A DNA stretch of 64,000 nucleotides from NCBI GenBank assembly GCA_902702965.1, contig CACRXP010000425.1, positions 474,028 to 538,027 on the forward strand, in the 5' to 3' direction. Position numbers and translations under genes: made by a program. Position 1 is the first letter of the stretch; each line of letters starts with the position of its first letter. Below, piece by piece: positions 56,298 through 64,000 of the stretch. Under the pieces are notes generated by a model. The model searched no databases, had not been told where the DNA came from, and worked only from the letters and a program-made list of their open reading frames with translations. The DNA comes from Spirometra erinaceieuropaei. Its lineage: Eukaryota; Platyhelminthes; Cestoda; Diphyllobothriidea; Diphyllobothriidae.

Positions 56298-56817
56298 CTC
56301 TGAGAAGTAGGCGCCAACTGAAATCAGTTTGTGGGGAAGGACCGGTTTGGGGAGCCAGGAGTTTTTTGTGACTGTAAACCCATTAATGTGACCATCCCTC
56401 AATTGGCACTCCATATGCCCCGTAAAATTGAGGACTACTTAAGTGACTACACGCACCATAGTGGTGTCTGATGTTGAAACGGAAATTTCATCAGCTGAAT
56501 ATCATTTAAATTGGTCTCCTTCCCGAAAGTAGGGATTTCGCCTACCCATATTCAATGACTGAAAAGTCATGCGCACAGTTCTCGTTGCACGGCGCGCATT
56601 GTTTGGCGTGTAGCCTGCCAAAACCGACTGTGGGGCTGCATCGAATCCGCATTTTGTTGTAACTTGCGCCGCTCCCCCCCCCTCGTTGATTGAGGGGATA
56701 ATTAGCGGCCGCGGGTGTCTCAGACGTGGATGTCTCCTGTTCCGGGGGTTAGTTAAACCAGATAGCGGAGGACAAATCGATGTGGTGATTGACTGAGTAG
56801 TCGGTGGACATTCAGGC
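56298..56817. other. Intergenic, nothing recognised
   Basis: An 8-C run near 56673. No supported gene. Confidence 0.35.
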
Positions 56818-57213
56818 TTATTGCACCTGCCGGGATGTCTGATTATGGCACCGACCCACAATCGCTACGGCGGGAAAGTGGAAGACCTGCCGAATCTGGG
56901 TGGCATGAGCCATTACCGACGACTTTGGGTCAAACCTCAGCAGGCACAACTGATGTAGCCGTCGGGCGACTTCTCCAGCGTATTTACGTATCCAACAGTT
57001 GCACTGACGTCCGTTGACAACGGCCGACAGGTGTAGGGTCTCTTCTGGCCGCATCAACAGACCTGTTCCAGTGAAAGCCTCTTCTAACTCTTCTTTTGAG
57101 ATGCCACCTGCAAAGAGCATTTTTGCCACTGTGGCGGATAGCGAATCCTCAAAGGGCGGGTTTTCTTCACAGCAAGCTCTAATTAGCCACGGAGCTTTCG
57201 CAGTGTAAAGCAT
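56818..57213 (-). CDS. Unrecognised open frame, possible exon
   Basis: 131 codons from ATG 57213. The middle part has protein-like composition (SKEELEEAFTGTGLLMRPEETLHLSAV, then CWIRKYAGEVARRLHQLCLL), including acidic and amphipathic helical stretches. No membrane segment, signal peptide or known motif. The neighbouring plus-strand frames overlap it and look weaker. It could be an exon, an old transposon scrap or chance. Confidence 0.25.
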   Translation of the reverse strand: MLYTAKAPWLIRACCEENPPFEDSLSATVAKMLFAGGISKEELEEAFTGTGLLMRPEETLHLSAVVNGRQCNCWIRKYAGEVARRLHQLCLLRFDPKSSVMAHATQIRQVFHFPAVAIVGRCHNQTSRQVQ

Positions 57214-57959
57214 GATTTTGGTTAAATGCGATGAGCTTGTTGATTCACTGACGTGAAATCGACTTGAACAGTTTCATGTAGCCGTTGACACCTGAAGGCA
57301 ATGGCTTGTTGCGATGAGACAGTACTGCACATCAGACACTGTACTATGACATGCAGGCAGTGAACCGTCGCATAAGGGCCTCTCGGACAAGCATACGTCA
57401 TTATTTAGACCCAGCAAGTAAAGTTTGCTTTTAACGAGTCACTAGTTAAAGCAGCCCGGTGTTTGGGCTTTATCTCCGCGACCGAACCGCTCTTCCTTTT
57501 GGTGATAAATTGTCTCTCCCGGCCTTGAGGACGCGGTCCACAGCGGTCAGCATGAGTAGCCGTCTTCCTGACTGAAGAGTGCGCGTTTCCGCTGGTCCGT
57601 TTTCTTTACTCGAGTAAACTTCCGGCAATCCGGTCTCCTTACACTGACCGTCGCCCTGCCCTGACGCAGTGAAGCATTTGCGGTCGCGATATTTAATATA
57701 TTTATGCTAGAAACGGCCTCCAGTCCCTCAGTGTGTGCGTGTGGATTGGCCTCTAGAACAGGACAGGCTTAGGCTTTTCAGACTACTACCCCGCAAGTTG
57801 TTTTATTAAGTAAACTTATGAATTAAACGGGACCATCGTATACGGACATGTGGAGATATGTTATCTTGGGCTGTTTGCGAAAACGCGGGTTTTCTCTAAA
57901 AATGTGCGGGCAACAGTAAATCGTTACTAAAGCTGCGGAAAAAAAGACTAAAGTAGTGA
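57214..57959. other. Intergenic, nothing recognised
   Basis: No supported feature. Confidence 0.35.
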
Positions 57960-58226
57960 ATGCTGCAAAACGGCGTTCTTAACGATAATCACCCGACTCT
58001 TTGGATCGATGGGGCGGTCGTGATGGGGCAGTGCACAGTTCCTACATCGCAGCGGCAGTATGAAAAGCCTTCACACAACGATGCTACCGATTTCAGTGAT
58101 GAGCCATCCACTGCCGAAACTCCCACGGTACCTGTGCTCACCTGGTACCCTGACGTTAGCGAAATCGAGGACAGCATCGAATACCTACTCACTCAACCCA
58201 ATGAGCTAGCTTCGGGGTGGTTTTGA
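57960..58226 (+). CDS. Unrecognised acidic open frame
   Basis: 88 codons, Ser/Thr/Asp/Glu-rich (DATDFSDEPSTAETPTVPVL, then WYPDVSEIEDSIEYLL). It could be a disordered acidic region of a real exon or a transposon remnant. It precedes PLE-1 copy F by 200 bp and a short direct repeat by 60 bp. No domain recognised. Confidence 0.25.
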   Translation: MLQNGVLNDNHPTLWIDGAVVMGQCTVPTSQRQYEKPSHNDATDFSDEPSTAETPTVPVLTWYPDVSEIEDSIEYLLTQPNELASGWF

Positions 58227-58284
58227 AGTGCTGTGGCGAAGGACACTAGTTTGACGGAAAAGCTCTAACGGTGACGGATTATTT

Positions 58285-58356
58285 GAAGCACATTTTGTCC
58301 CCGGTGTGAATTTAAAACAGGCATCCACGTCAGAATTTATTAGTACCAACGAATTT
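58285..58356 (+). repeat. 72 bp direct repeat, left
   Basis: GAAGCACATTTTGTCCCCGG through CAGAATTTATTAGTACCAAC. It matches 59392-59463 and the two flank PLE-1 copy F. It could be a Penelope pLTR remnant or two copies of an unrelated repeat. Confidence 0.75.
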
Positions 58357-58439
58357 TCTAGTGCTGAGGCGAACCACAATGGCGAATTAGATCTACGGAA
58401 ATCCCCATGGAGAATTCAGAAGACCATTTAGCATTTTCG

Positions 58440-59160
58440 TATCCTTTCAACAGAAATGTAATCTAATCCGATGTTTGGCGCAAAGAACTATAAAAATCTG
58501 TTCGGCAAATAGCACTGATGAAGAAGTTAGGAGAATCCAGGACCTGCTTAGCGGGAACCAGTATCCTGACATATTTATTGGAAGGGAATCTTACCGAGAC
58601 GACCGGCAAAACTCGTCACGCCGACGGCGCAAAAAAGGCTCGGTTCCTCAAAGTCCCATTTCAAGGGGACGCGGCGAGTAAACTCCTGAGAAGACGCATT
58701 GACCAAACCGTTTCACGAACCTTCCGTCAACAAGAGTCCTGGTATTGTTCTCGGCCAATCTCGTCTTACACGAGGAGGGTAAGGATAGGTTACTAACGCA
58801 GACTACCTCCATGTGCATTTACTTCTTTACTTGCTCCTGTGGAGTAGGATATATGGATCGTGCGAGTCGGCGCCTATCTACAAGAATACGAGAACGCCTG
58901 CCGACATGGCTGAGGAAAGGTGAAGGTAAGAGCATACATAGCTCCATCCTCGAATACGTGGTTGCTTCTAGGCCTCGCGTGGACCCTCAGGTAGCCTTCC
59001 TTGTGATTTATAAGGTTCCATCTAACTTACCGAAGAAAACGGGTCATCACACACTAGCAACAGCAGAAGCGACTGCCATCAGCCTACGGAGACCGGTCTT
59101 GTGCTCGCAGAAGAACCTCCTGCCCGCCCCGCGTCTATCGCAGCCAATTATCGATTGACT
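58440..59160 (+). pseudogene. Penelope-like PLE-1, connector and endonuclease (copy F)
   Basis: CLAQRTIKICSANSTDEEVRRIQDLL at 58470, FLKVPFQGDAA, then from 58815 the GIY-YIG domain: MCIYFFTCSCGVGYMDRAS, WLRKGEGKSIHSSIL, FLVIYKVPSNLPK, ATAEATAISLRRP. There is one frame change between the connector and the endonuclease. The endonuclease frame itself (58745-59158) is open, but the second motif residue is altered (GYMD instead of GYIG). RT is absent. Confidence 0.85.
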
Positions 59161-59391
59161 TCATGAGTGTCTCCGGGCCCTCGTCCCCCCCCCCTCCTTG
59201 TGACTCGGCTCTACCTAACTCTCGCTGCCATTTACCGCCTCCTTTCCCCCCCCCCCTATTCACACATCCCGCTTGTATGAAAAGACGACTCGGTATTGAT
59301 TTCTCAGACGTTTTTCTTTGTACCTGACCCGACGAGAATATATCACAGGCACGCGTATGCCCGCCAAATGGTCGTCCGAATGACACTGTCT
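59161..59391. other. Spacer with two poly-C runs
   Basis: C runs near 59185 and 59247. Overlapping minus-strand frames here are GGGG-driven and not credible. Confidence 0.4.
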
Positions 59392-59463
59392 GAAGCACTT
59401 TTTGCCCAGTGTTAATTCAAAACAGGCGTTTGCAGCAGAATTTATTAGTACCAACAAGTTTTG
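59392..59463 (+). repeat. 72 bp direct repeat, right
   Basis: Partner of 58285-58356. Confidence 0.75.
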
Positions 59464-59630
59464 CGACAGATTATCAACTGCAACCCGTCGCTGCATAACG
59501 CAGATAGAGAGTAAGAGGCATACAGCAGCCTGAATTTGCACAGAACATCAATGAATGTTGTCTACATGCAACATGTGTATTGCGAAGAAAGAGACGTGAT
59601 GGCCGGAAAAAGAGTTCTTTTCGCCCGATG

Positions 59631-59660
59631 ATTCTGATTCTTACTCGAACCCGTCATCAG
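59631..59660 (-). ncRNA. Hammerhead-like copy 4 (decayed)
   Basis: Minus strand: CTGATGA, one C, GGGTTC, loop GAGTAA, GAATCA, then GAAT in place of GAAA. Five of six stem positions can pair. The core substitution makes it inactive, but it adds an independent stem II sequence. Confidence 0.45.
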
Positions 59661-59834
59661 AAGCGGTTTCAGATACGGATGATGAAGGCACAGGAGTTGC
59701 AGCATTTGTAGGATGCAGTCATCATATCACCACATACTCAAACACATTTATCGACTTCCGCACTCCGTAGGATCGACTTATTTGAGAACAGAAACCGCCT
59801 GCAATACGGGTGACTCTGAGCCAACTTCTCGTGA

Positions 59835-60060
59835 AATTAGGGTTGGGTTCAGGACTAGGTTTAGGTCTAGATTTCAAGTTAACAGTAAGGCAAGTCAGGA
59901 TCCAGTTTACGGCTATGGGAGTGGTGGTGTTAACTGCAGAATTATGGTTCAGGGCAGGGTTAGGATCAAGACTAGGGCAACGGTTTAGTTTTATACTAGG
60001 GTTATTTTTGGGGTTAGGACAGGGGGATATCTCACCCTCCCTGGAATTACGTGCAGGTCA
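59835..60060. repeat. Degenerate TTAGGG interstitial telomere-like array
   Basis: AATTAGGGTTGGGTTCAGG, CTAGGTTTAGGTCTAG, CAGGGTTAGGATC and GGGGTTAGGACAGGG on the plus strand. Orientation is opposite to the 12.7 kb array. Confidence 0.8.
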
Positions 60061-60701
60061 ACCTTTATTATTTGGACTGAGTGTTCCTATTCTCATGTCC
60101 GGTTTAGGAGGTCAGATAAGTCGGTCCTACTTCGCATTCATCGTTGGTGGTCTCATTCAGAGCGATGATGGTTTGTCCATCATGGTTTTCCGACACACAG
60201 CTCACTGAGCAGCACATTGACCTCCCCTCACTTTTCAGCTTGGGAACTTTGCGCGGACAGAGTAACTGGCCACATTAGGGGAACACGGGCGAACAGCGCT
60301 TCCAGCGACATTGTCAGCAAGCCAAATGGCCGGGTAATTATCATCCAACAATCTAAGCGCGTTGATGGCTGGCAGTGAGGAGCCCAAGTATTGAATCCAA
60401 AAGAAGTCAGCATCTCTCTCTCTCTCTCGTGTGCAATTGTCCCGTCGGAGTCAAGCCAACTCGAGATGAGATTGGACGCAGTGGTGGACGTTTGGGCCAC
60501 CATAAAGGCTACCACGTTGATTGAACCTCTGTTGAAACTATCCGGCTGACTGAAATTACAATACTTGGTTATCCTACATTCAGGGACTTATGTTGCAATA
60601 ACCCGAGCTCTGCATTTCGCGATCGCACTGAATTCCAGTGTGAAGTGGCCCGTGAACTCTAACGCTATGCGTCTAATGAAGTCTTCGAAAACTCTACCCC
60701 A
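60061..60701. other. Intergenic; (CT)n at 60413-60428
   Basis: No supported gene. The 5' flank conserved with the second tRNA begins near 60703. Confidence 0.4.
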
Positions 60702-60702
60702 T

Positions 60703-60801
60703 TCTAAGTGCGCGTTTTTAACCACACCCGAGAGAGAAACTGTGGTTCGCGACGCCTCCGCGCTGACAATTCGTCTGCTTTAGAGTATAATGCGTAGCGT
60801 C
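60703..60801 (+). promoter_or_regulatory. Conserved 5' flank of tRNA-Lys copy 1
   Basis: Nearly identical to 62729-62827, ending GAGTATAATGCGTAGCGTC just before each tRNA. It contains a TATA-like AGTATAATG about 20 bp upstream, a known helper of RNA polymerase III initiation in some animals. Confidence 0.6.
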
Positions 60802-60874
60802 GCCCGGCTAGCTCAGTCGGTAGAGCACGAGACTCTTAATCTCGGGGTCGTGGGTTCGAGCCCCACGTTGGGCG
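60802..60874 (+). tRNA. tRNA-Lys (anticodon CTT), copy 1
   Basis: 73 nt with a complete cloverleaf. The acceptor GCCCGGC pairs with GTTGGGC (two G-U pairs), followed by discriminator G. The D arm has TAGCTCAGTCGG (A box), the anticodon stem CGAGA/TCTCG closes loop CTCTTAA with anticodon CTT, and the T arm has GGGTTCGAGCCCC (B box). No intron. CCA is not encoded, as expected in eukaryotes. A TTTT terminator follows at about 60878. It decodes AAG lysine codons. Identical to copy 2 by eye. Confidence 0.97.
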
Positions 60875-60877
60875 TCG

Positions 60878-60881
60878 TTTT
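60878..60881 (+). terminator. RNA polymerase III terminator (T4)
   Basis: A TTTT run three bases beyond the tRNA 3' end. Confidence 0.7.
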
Positions 60882-61439
60882 CATTATTGTTGCTTTTCGA
60901 AAAATCCCGAATGTTGGCTCATATTCCAACCATCCTACAATATTCTTTGCTACGTTACGCGTCTAATGAAGATAGGAGGCGACCGATTCTGATTATGATA
61001 AAGTTAGTTCCCAAATCCGTCTGTTTAAAATATCCCAGACAATATAGGTTGCAGTGATAGGACTACTGACACACATGACATTTCGTTGGAAGAAACAGTT
61101 GCCCGGTTTCGGAACCACTCCGGCTGAGTTCTCTTGACCACCGTCCAGGTTGAAGGCACCTCGTTGTCTTAGTATGACTGTGATTGCAGTCCATGATCTA
61201 CTAAGAAATCCACGCAGTGATAGCAAAACGGAGCAACAGCATGACTTCTCAACTTCTTCGTCTCCTTAGAAATTAACGGGCTAAATTGAGCCAGACCATT
61301 CAGAATAAAGCTCTCTAGGCTCAGTCCTAAAATTCAATACGAATGCTTGGACCGAAATCTATCAATTTCGGTGGAATACCCGCTTACTACTCATAAACTG
61401 CCAGCAGGCAGTGAGTAGTATGCAGATACTGAGTGACTC
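60882..61439. other. Intergenic, nothing recognised
   Basis: A family-B-like scrap (CATAAACTGCCAGCAGGCAG) occurs near 61394. Confidence 0.4.
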
Positions 61440-61690
61440 ACCATACTGCCAGCAGAGGTACTGGCTAAAAGCTCAGAAACACGTGTTTCCTCAATTTTAT
61501 GCCGCCGCATGACGCAGTTTCGAGGAATTCGGCTCATCATTGGGTCCCCTGGCGCCCTCGTGTGCTTTACGATATGTCACCTGCAGTTTCCATGCTGGCC
61601 CTTTTCCTTCCCTTAGAAACTTCGAATAAATCCTGCGCAATAAAGTTTTTTAGACTCGCTCTCAGAGTTTATATGAGCACTTGAACTGAA
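61440..61690 (+). mobile_element. Dispersed repeat family B, copy 4
   Basis: CCATACTGCCAGCAG, GGTACTGGCTAAAAGCTCAG, GACGCAGTTTCGAGG, CATTGGGTCCCCTGG and CCCTTAGAAACTTCG in family order. Confidence 0.75.
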
Positions 61691-62010
61691 ACGCATTAGC
61701 TTCAGAGAAATAACCTCGTAACATACATAAACTGTCAACAGGCAGCCAGTTGCCGGCTGGGTGCGGCGCGTCATTCTAGGCGGATGAGAGCGGTTGGCAA
61801 GTGTGGTTGAAAAATACAAGGTCAATCAAGGAATCAGACAGATGTTCAGGCGTCTAATCCACTAAAAGTTAAAATTTTCTGCTTTGTATTCATATTTTCT
61901 TACCTTTTTCCCCTCCTTTCATGTTACATGCATGCGTTGGCAATTAACGTATTGTTGCACTTTGCAGCCTTATTTGTCAAATGCATATTTTACGTCAGGA
62001 ATAAAGAAGC
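61691..62010. other. Intergenic, nothing recognised
   Basis: Left edge repeats CATAAACTGTCAACAGGCAGCC, related to 61394. Nothing else supported. Confidence 0.4.
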
Positions 62011-62015
62011 ACATT

Positions 62016-62021
62016 TTTATT
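62016..62021 (-). promoter_or_regulatory. Poly(A) signal AATAAA
   Basis: Minus strand AATAAA about 65 nt beyond the stop codon of the candidate terminal exon at 62083-62190. Confidence 0.4.
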
Positions 62022-62082
62022 CGCGACGCTTGAATACTCCTTTTTCCAAAGTGTGAGCAGGGGCACTAGGTTGGAATGAGAA

Positions 62083-62190
62083 CTATTCGAGCTCGCTACC
62101 GGGCCTGAGGTTGTCGTCGTCGAAGCCGTCCAGCATGTCCAACTCAGAATGCCGGAGGAACTTCGTTGAATTAGACACCAGCAGCAGGTT
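62083..62190 (-). CDS. Candidate 3'-terminal coding exon
   Basis: A short open stretch ends with SELDMLDGFDDDNLRPGSELE and TAG, a natural-looking acidic C-terminus, with AATAAA downstream. Against it, an in-frame TGA lies just upstream and I see no good splice acceptor in between. It could be the end of a gene, a processed pseudogene scrap, or chance. Confidence 0.3.
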   Translation of the reverse strand, partial: NLLLVSNSTKFLRHSELDMLDGFDDDNLRPGSELE

Positions 62191-62728
62191 TCAGGAAGCC
62201 CTTTAAAATGACAGTTTTTCGACATTACACTAGAAACTATCAGAGCCTCATTTTCACTTGAACTGGAAATTGACGTCGACTACCACTTATATGTTTGATC
62301 TGAGGTGAGAAATTTTGAAATCTATTATGGCCCTATAGGAGACACTGACGACCTCTTGTAAAAGCACCAAACCTGGCCAAAAGGATTTGCCATATTCGAA
62401 GGGGCTTTGCAACAAGAATTTCACTAATACCTTTTTGAGAAAAAATTTTGGTTTCGGCTAAAATGCAGATTGTATCTTGTTTGATGAGTAGAAATGGTTT
62501 TAAACAATGAATGGAAGGTCGTGTCAACTTGTCAAATGCTGGATTCTGAAAGCCGTGTTTGGTGATAACGCTAAGCGAGAGATTACGAAGCTTCTTTTGC
62601 CTTGAAGTTAGAAGACTTTTTACTGAAAGCATAAAGAGCTGAGAATTATTCGGGTTGATGGGTCACGTGGCGTAAGTGGTAAAGCTCAGCTTCCAGTGAG
62701 TAAATACTAAAAAAATTTGCGCCATTTC
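62191..62728. other. Intergenic; weak tRNA-like A box near 62665
   Basis: TCACGTGGCGTAAGTGGTAAAGC resembles a SINE or tRNA head but has no B box at the right distance. Confidence 0.35.
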
Positions 62729-62827
62729 TAAGCGCGCACGTTGTTAACCAAACCCGAGAGCGAAACTGCGGTTCGCGACGCCTCCGCGCTGACAATTCGT
62801 CTGCTTTAGAGTATAATGCGTAGCGTC
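62729..62827 (+). promoter_or_regulatory. Conserved 5' flank of tRNA-Lys copy 2
   Basis: See 60703-60801. The two flanks agree almost base for base over the last 80 nt. Confidence 0.6.
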
Positions 62828-62900
62828 GCCCGGCTAGCTCAGTCGGTAGAGCACGAGACTCTTAATCTCGGGGTCGTGGGTTCGAGCCCCACGTTGGGCG
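62828..62900 (+). tRNA. tRNA-Lys (anticodon CTT), copy 2
   Basis: Same 73 nt sequence as copy 1 by eye, with intact A and B boxes. A TTTT terminator follows at about 62904. The unit of gene plus 5' flank is duplicated 2026 bp apart in the same direction. Confidence 0.97.
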
Positions 62901-62903
62901 CCA

Positions 62904-62907
62904 CTTT
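62904..62907 (+). terminator. RNA polymerase III terminator (T4)
   Basis: TTTT three bases beyond the second tRNA. Confidence 0.7.
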
Positions 62908-64000
62908 TGCACAAATAGTATTATCGTTACTTCAATTAGGCTTTCGCCTGTTCATTCATATACTAGGAACCTTACAACATTTATTATGCCAATCGTTGAT
63001 ATATGTTGTCCCAGTGAATTTGCTCAAGCGATGAACGTTTATTACATCCTCTCTTGCACGTTGAGTGTATAACTGTGCTTGGACACAGGAATAAGTACCA
63101 CCGGTACCACAGCAAGTCTTGTGCTAGATTCCAAACTTTGTTCTCGTTCAAATGTTGACATGGTTCTTCTTACGAACTGATTAGTAATTAGTATGTTCTC
63201 TCCCAGTTGCTTTTTGACTTAGATGGACCAACCACTTCCATCTGGGAGCATATCAAGAGTCTGGACTCAGAGCCTAGGCCCTGAGTTTATACATTCCAGC
63301 CCGAAGTGTGCAACTTGCGGGTGAAAACACCATTGATTCTAGGCGGAAGGCGGTAAATCCAAAGCTTCACCTTGAATGAGGGAACGCGATAAATTCTACT
63401 GTTAAGTTTAAAGCCGAAGACTAGAAAATACGGAGATTAAAAGCTTCACTCATGTTACGCTTTAACAAGGTCATCCTTTTGGTTCGTAACAAGGATGAAA
63501 GACCGCTCCGTACGGTTTTTGAGCCTTTTATCCGACCGTTTACAGTCTTCTACTCGCTTGCTCATATTTTGAACCATAGGAGGCTTTCCAACGAACAACT
63601 CACAAGAACACGCTATGTGGCTTTTAGAAATGAGTGAGTGGACAGTTAAAGGGTGTGAAAAACGGGAAAAGGATACGATGCCGCCCAAATTCAATCAACC
63701 GACCACAGAATGTTCAAATTCTATTTCTGCCCTTTCAGCCATACAGTCTGCTGACTGAACCCCTTTAAGATGAAGCTCTTGGGCGGCATTGAGTCCTAGG
63801 CTGTATGATGATAGGGGCACATCACGCTGCAGAGATAGCCAACGGGATTTTGCATTCTCACGGTAGAGATCTCCTCCGATCGGGATGGATGGGAGCAGCT
63901 ACAACACAAGTTGCAAAATTGGGCGCGCGCGCGCACACGAGAGGCAAGAAGGGGGCGGAGGATGGCTGTCCACCGACTCAGTTGGCCAAGAAGACCTCCG
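62908..64000. other. Intergenic; (GC)n tract near 63924-63936
   Basis: No supported gene. The GC-rich right edge (GCGCGCGCGC, GGGGGCGGAGG near 63950) hints at a promoter or repeat continuing past the window. Confidence 0.35.

Noticed and set aside
59600..59710. Acidic SDS/SDTDDEG-like frame suggestive of a piggyBac N-terminus
   Set aside because: No downstream DDD catalytic domain was found, and the block aligns with the hammerhead-like family on the other strand.
62660..62690. tRNA-like A box as a third tRNA gene
   Set aside because: No B box at tRNA spacing and no cloverleaf. At most a SINE head remnant.
1..64000. CRISPR arrays, bacterial operons or prophage
   Set aside because: No regularly spaced repeats, no ribosome-binding-site-led gene runs and no phage genes. 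The content is eukaryotic.

Overview
This is a eukaryotic intergenic window, most likely from a flatworm and possibly a large-genome tapeworm. That placement is an inference. It rests on a high density of GIY-YIG Penelope-like retroelements, a Ty3/gypsy copy, a CR1-like LINE fragment, a tRNA-derived SINE family and degenerate TTAGGG-type interstitial telomeric DNA. No bacterial or viral gene organisation is present. Most open reading frames are transposon remnants or chance frames.

Firm host genes are few. Two near-identical tRNA-Lys(CTT) genes lie at 60802-60874 and 62828-62900. One convincing protein-coding exon lies at 8074-8684 on the minus strand. It encodes a low-complexity N-terminus followed by one membrane segment, ends at a splice donor, and has a GC-rich promoter-like stretch behind it. 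A possible terminal exon with a poly(A) signal is at 62083-62190, and unrecognised open frames lie near 57 kb and 58 kb.

Layout: 0-4.2 kb is a three-layer nest. A Penelope-like element (PLE-1) is cut by a palindromic TA-flanked MITE and by a roughly 450 bp dispersed repeat (family R). 4.8-5.3 kb holds two opposed SINEs, and 5.3-6.9 kb a foldback pair. 8-9.1 kb is the coding exon with its GC-rich flank. 10.4-11.3 kb holds two opposed R copies. 12.7-14.3 kb is telomere-like satellite. 14.4-17.5 kb holds an assembly gap followed by a Ty3/gypsy pol and 3' LTR, abutting a SINE. 17.6-18.8 kb is a second Penelope lineage (PLE-2) bounded by inverted terminal repeats. 20.4-23.5 kb and 41.8-44.1 kb are diverged inverted copies of the same repeat complex. 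26.9-29.2 kb is a MITE split by a PLE-1. 31.6-31.9 kb is a short foldback element that encodes a hammerhead ribozyme. 35.5-37.5 kb holds two more PLE-1 pieces. 46-48.4 kb holds SINEs, a LINE fragment and a second ribozyme-like copy. 50-51.4 kb holds a PLE-1 end and a third ribozyme-like copy. 53.5-54.5 kb is the best-preserved MITE. 55.2-56.3 kb is an R copy and a near-perfect 328 bp tandem duplication. 58.3-59.7 kb is a PLE-1 flanked by direct repeats with a fourth ribozyme-like copy. The tRNA genes follow.

The strongest unusual signal is the hammerhead family at about 31.7, 46.1, 51.3 and 59.6 kb. Across the four diverged copies the six-base stem II changes sequence while largely keeping complementarity, which argues for selection on RNA structure. 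Related hammerhead-like cores sit in the PLE-2 terminal repeats and possibly at the PLE-1 terminus, so self-cleaving RNA ends may be a shared feature of these retroelements.
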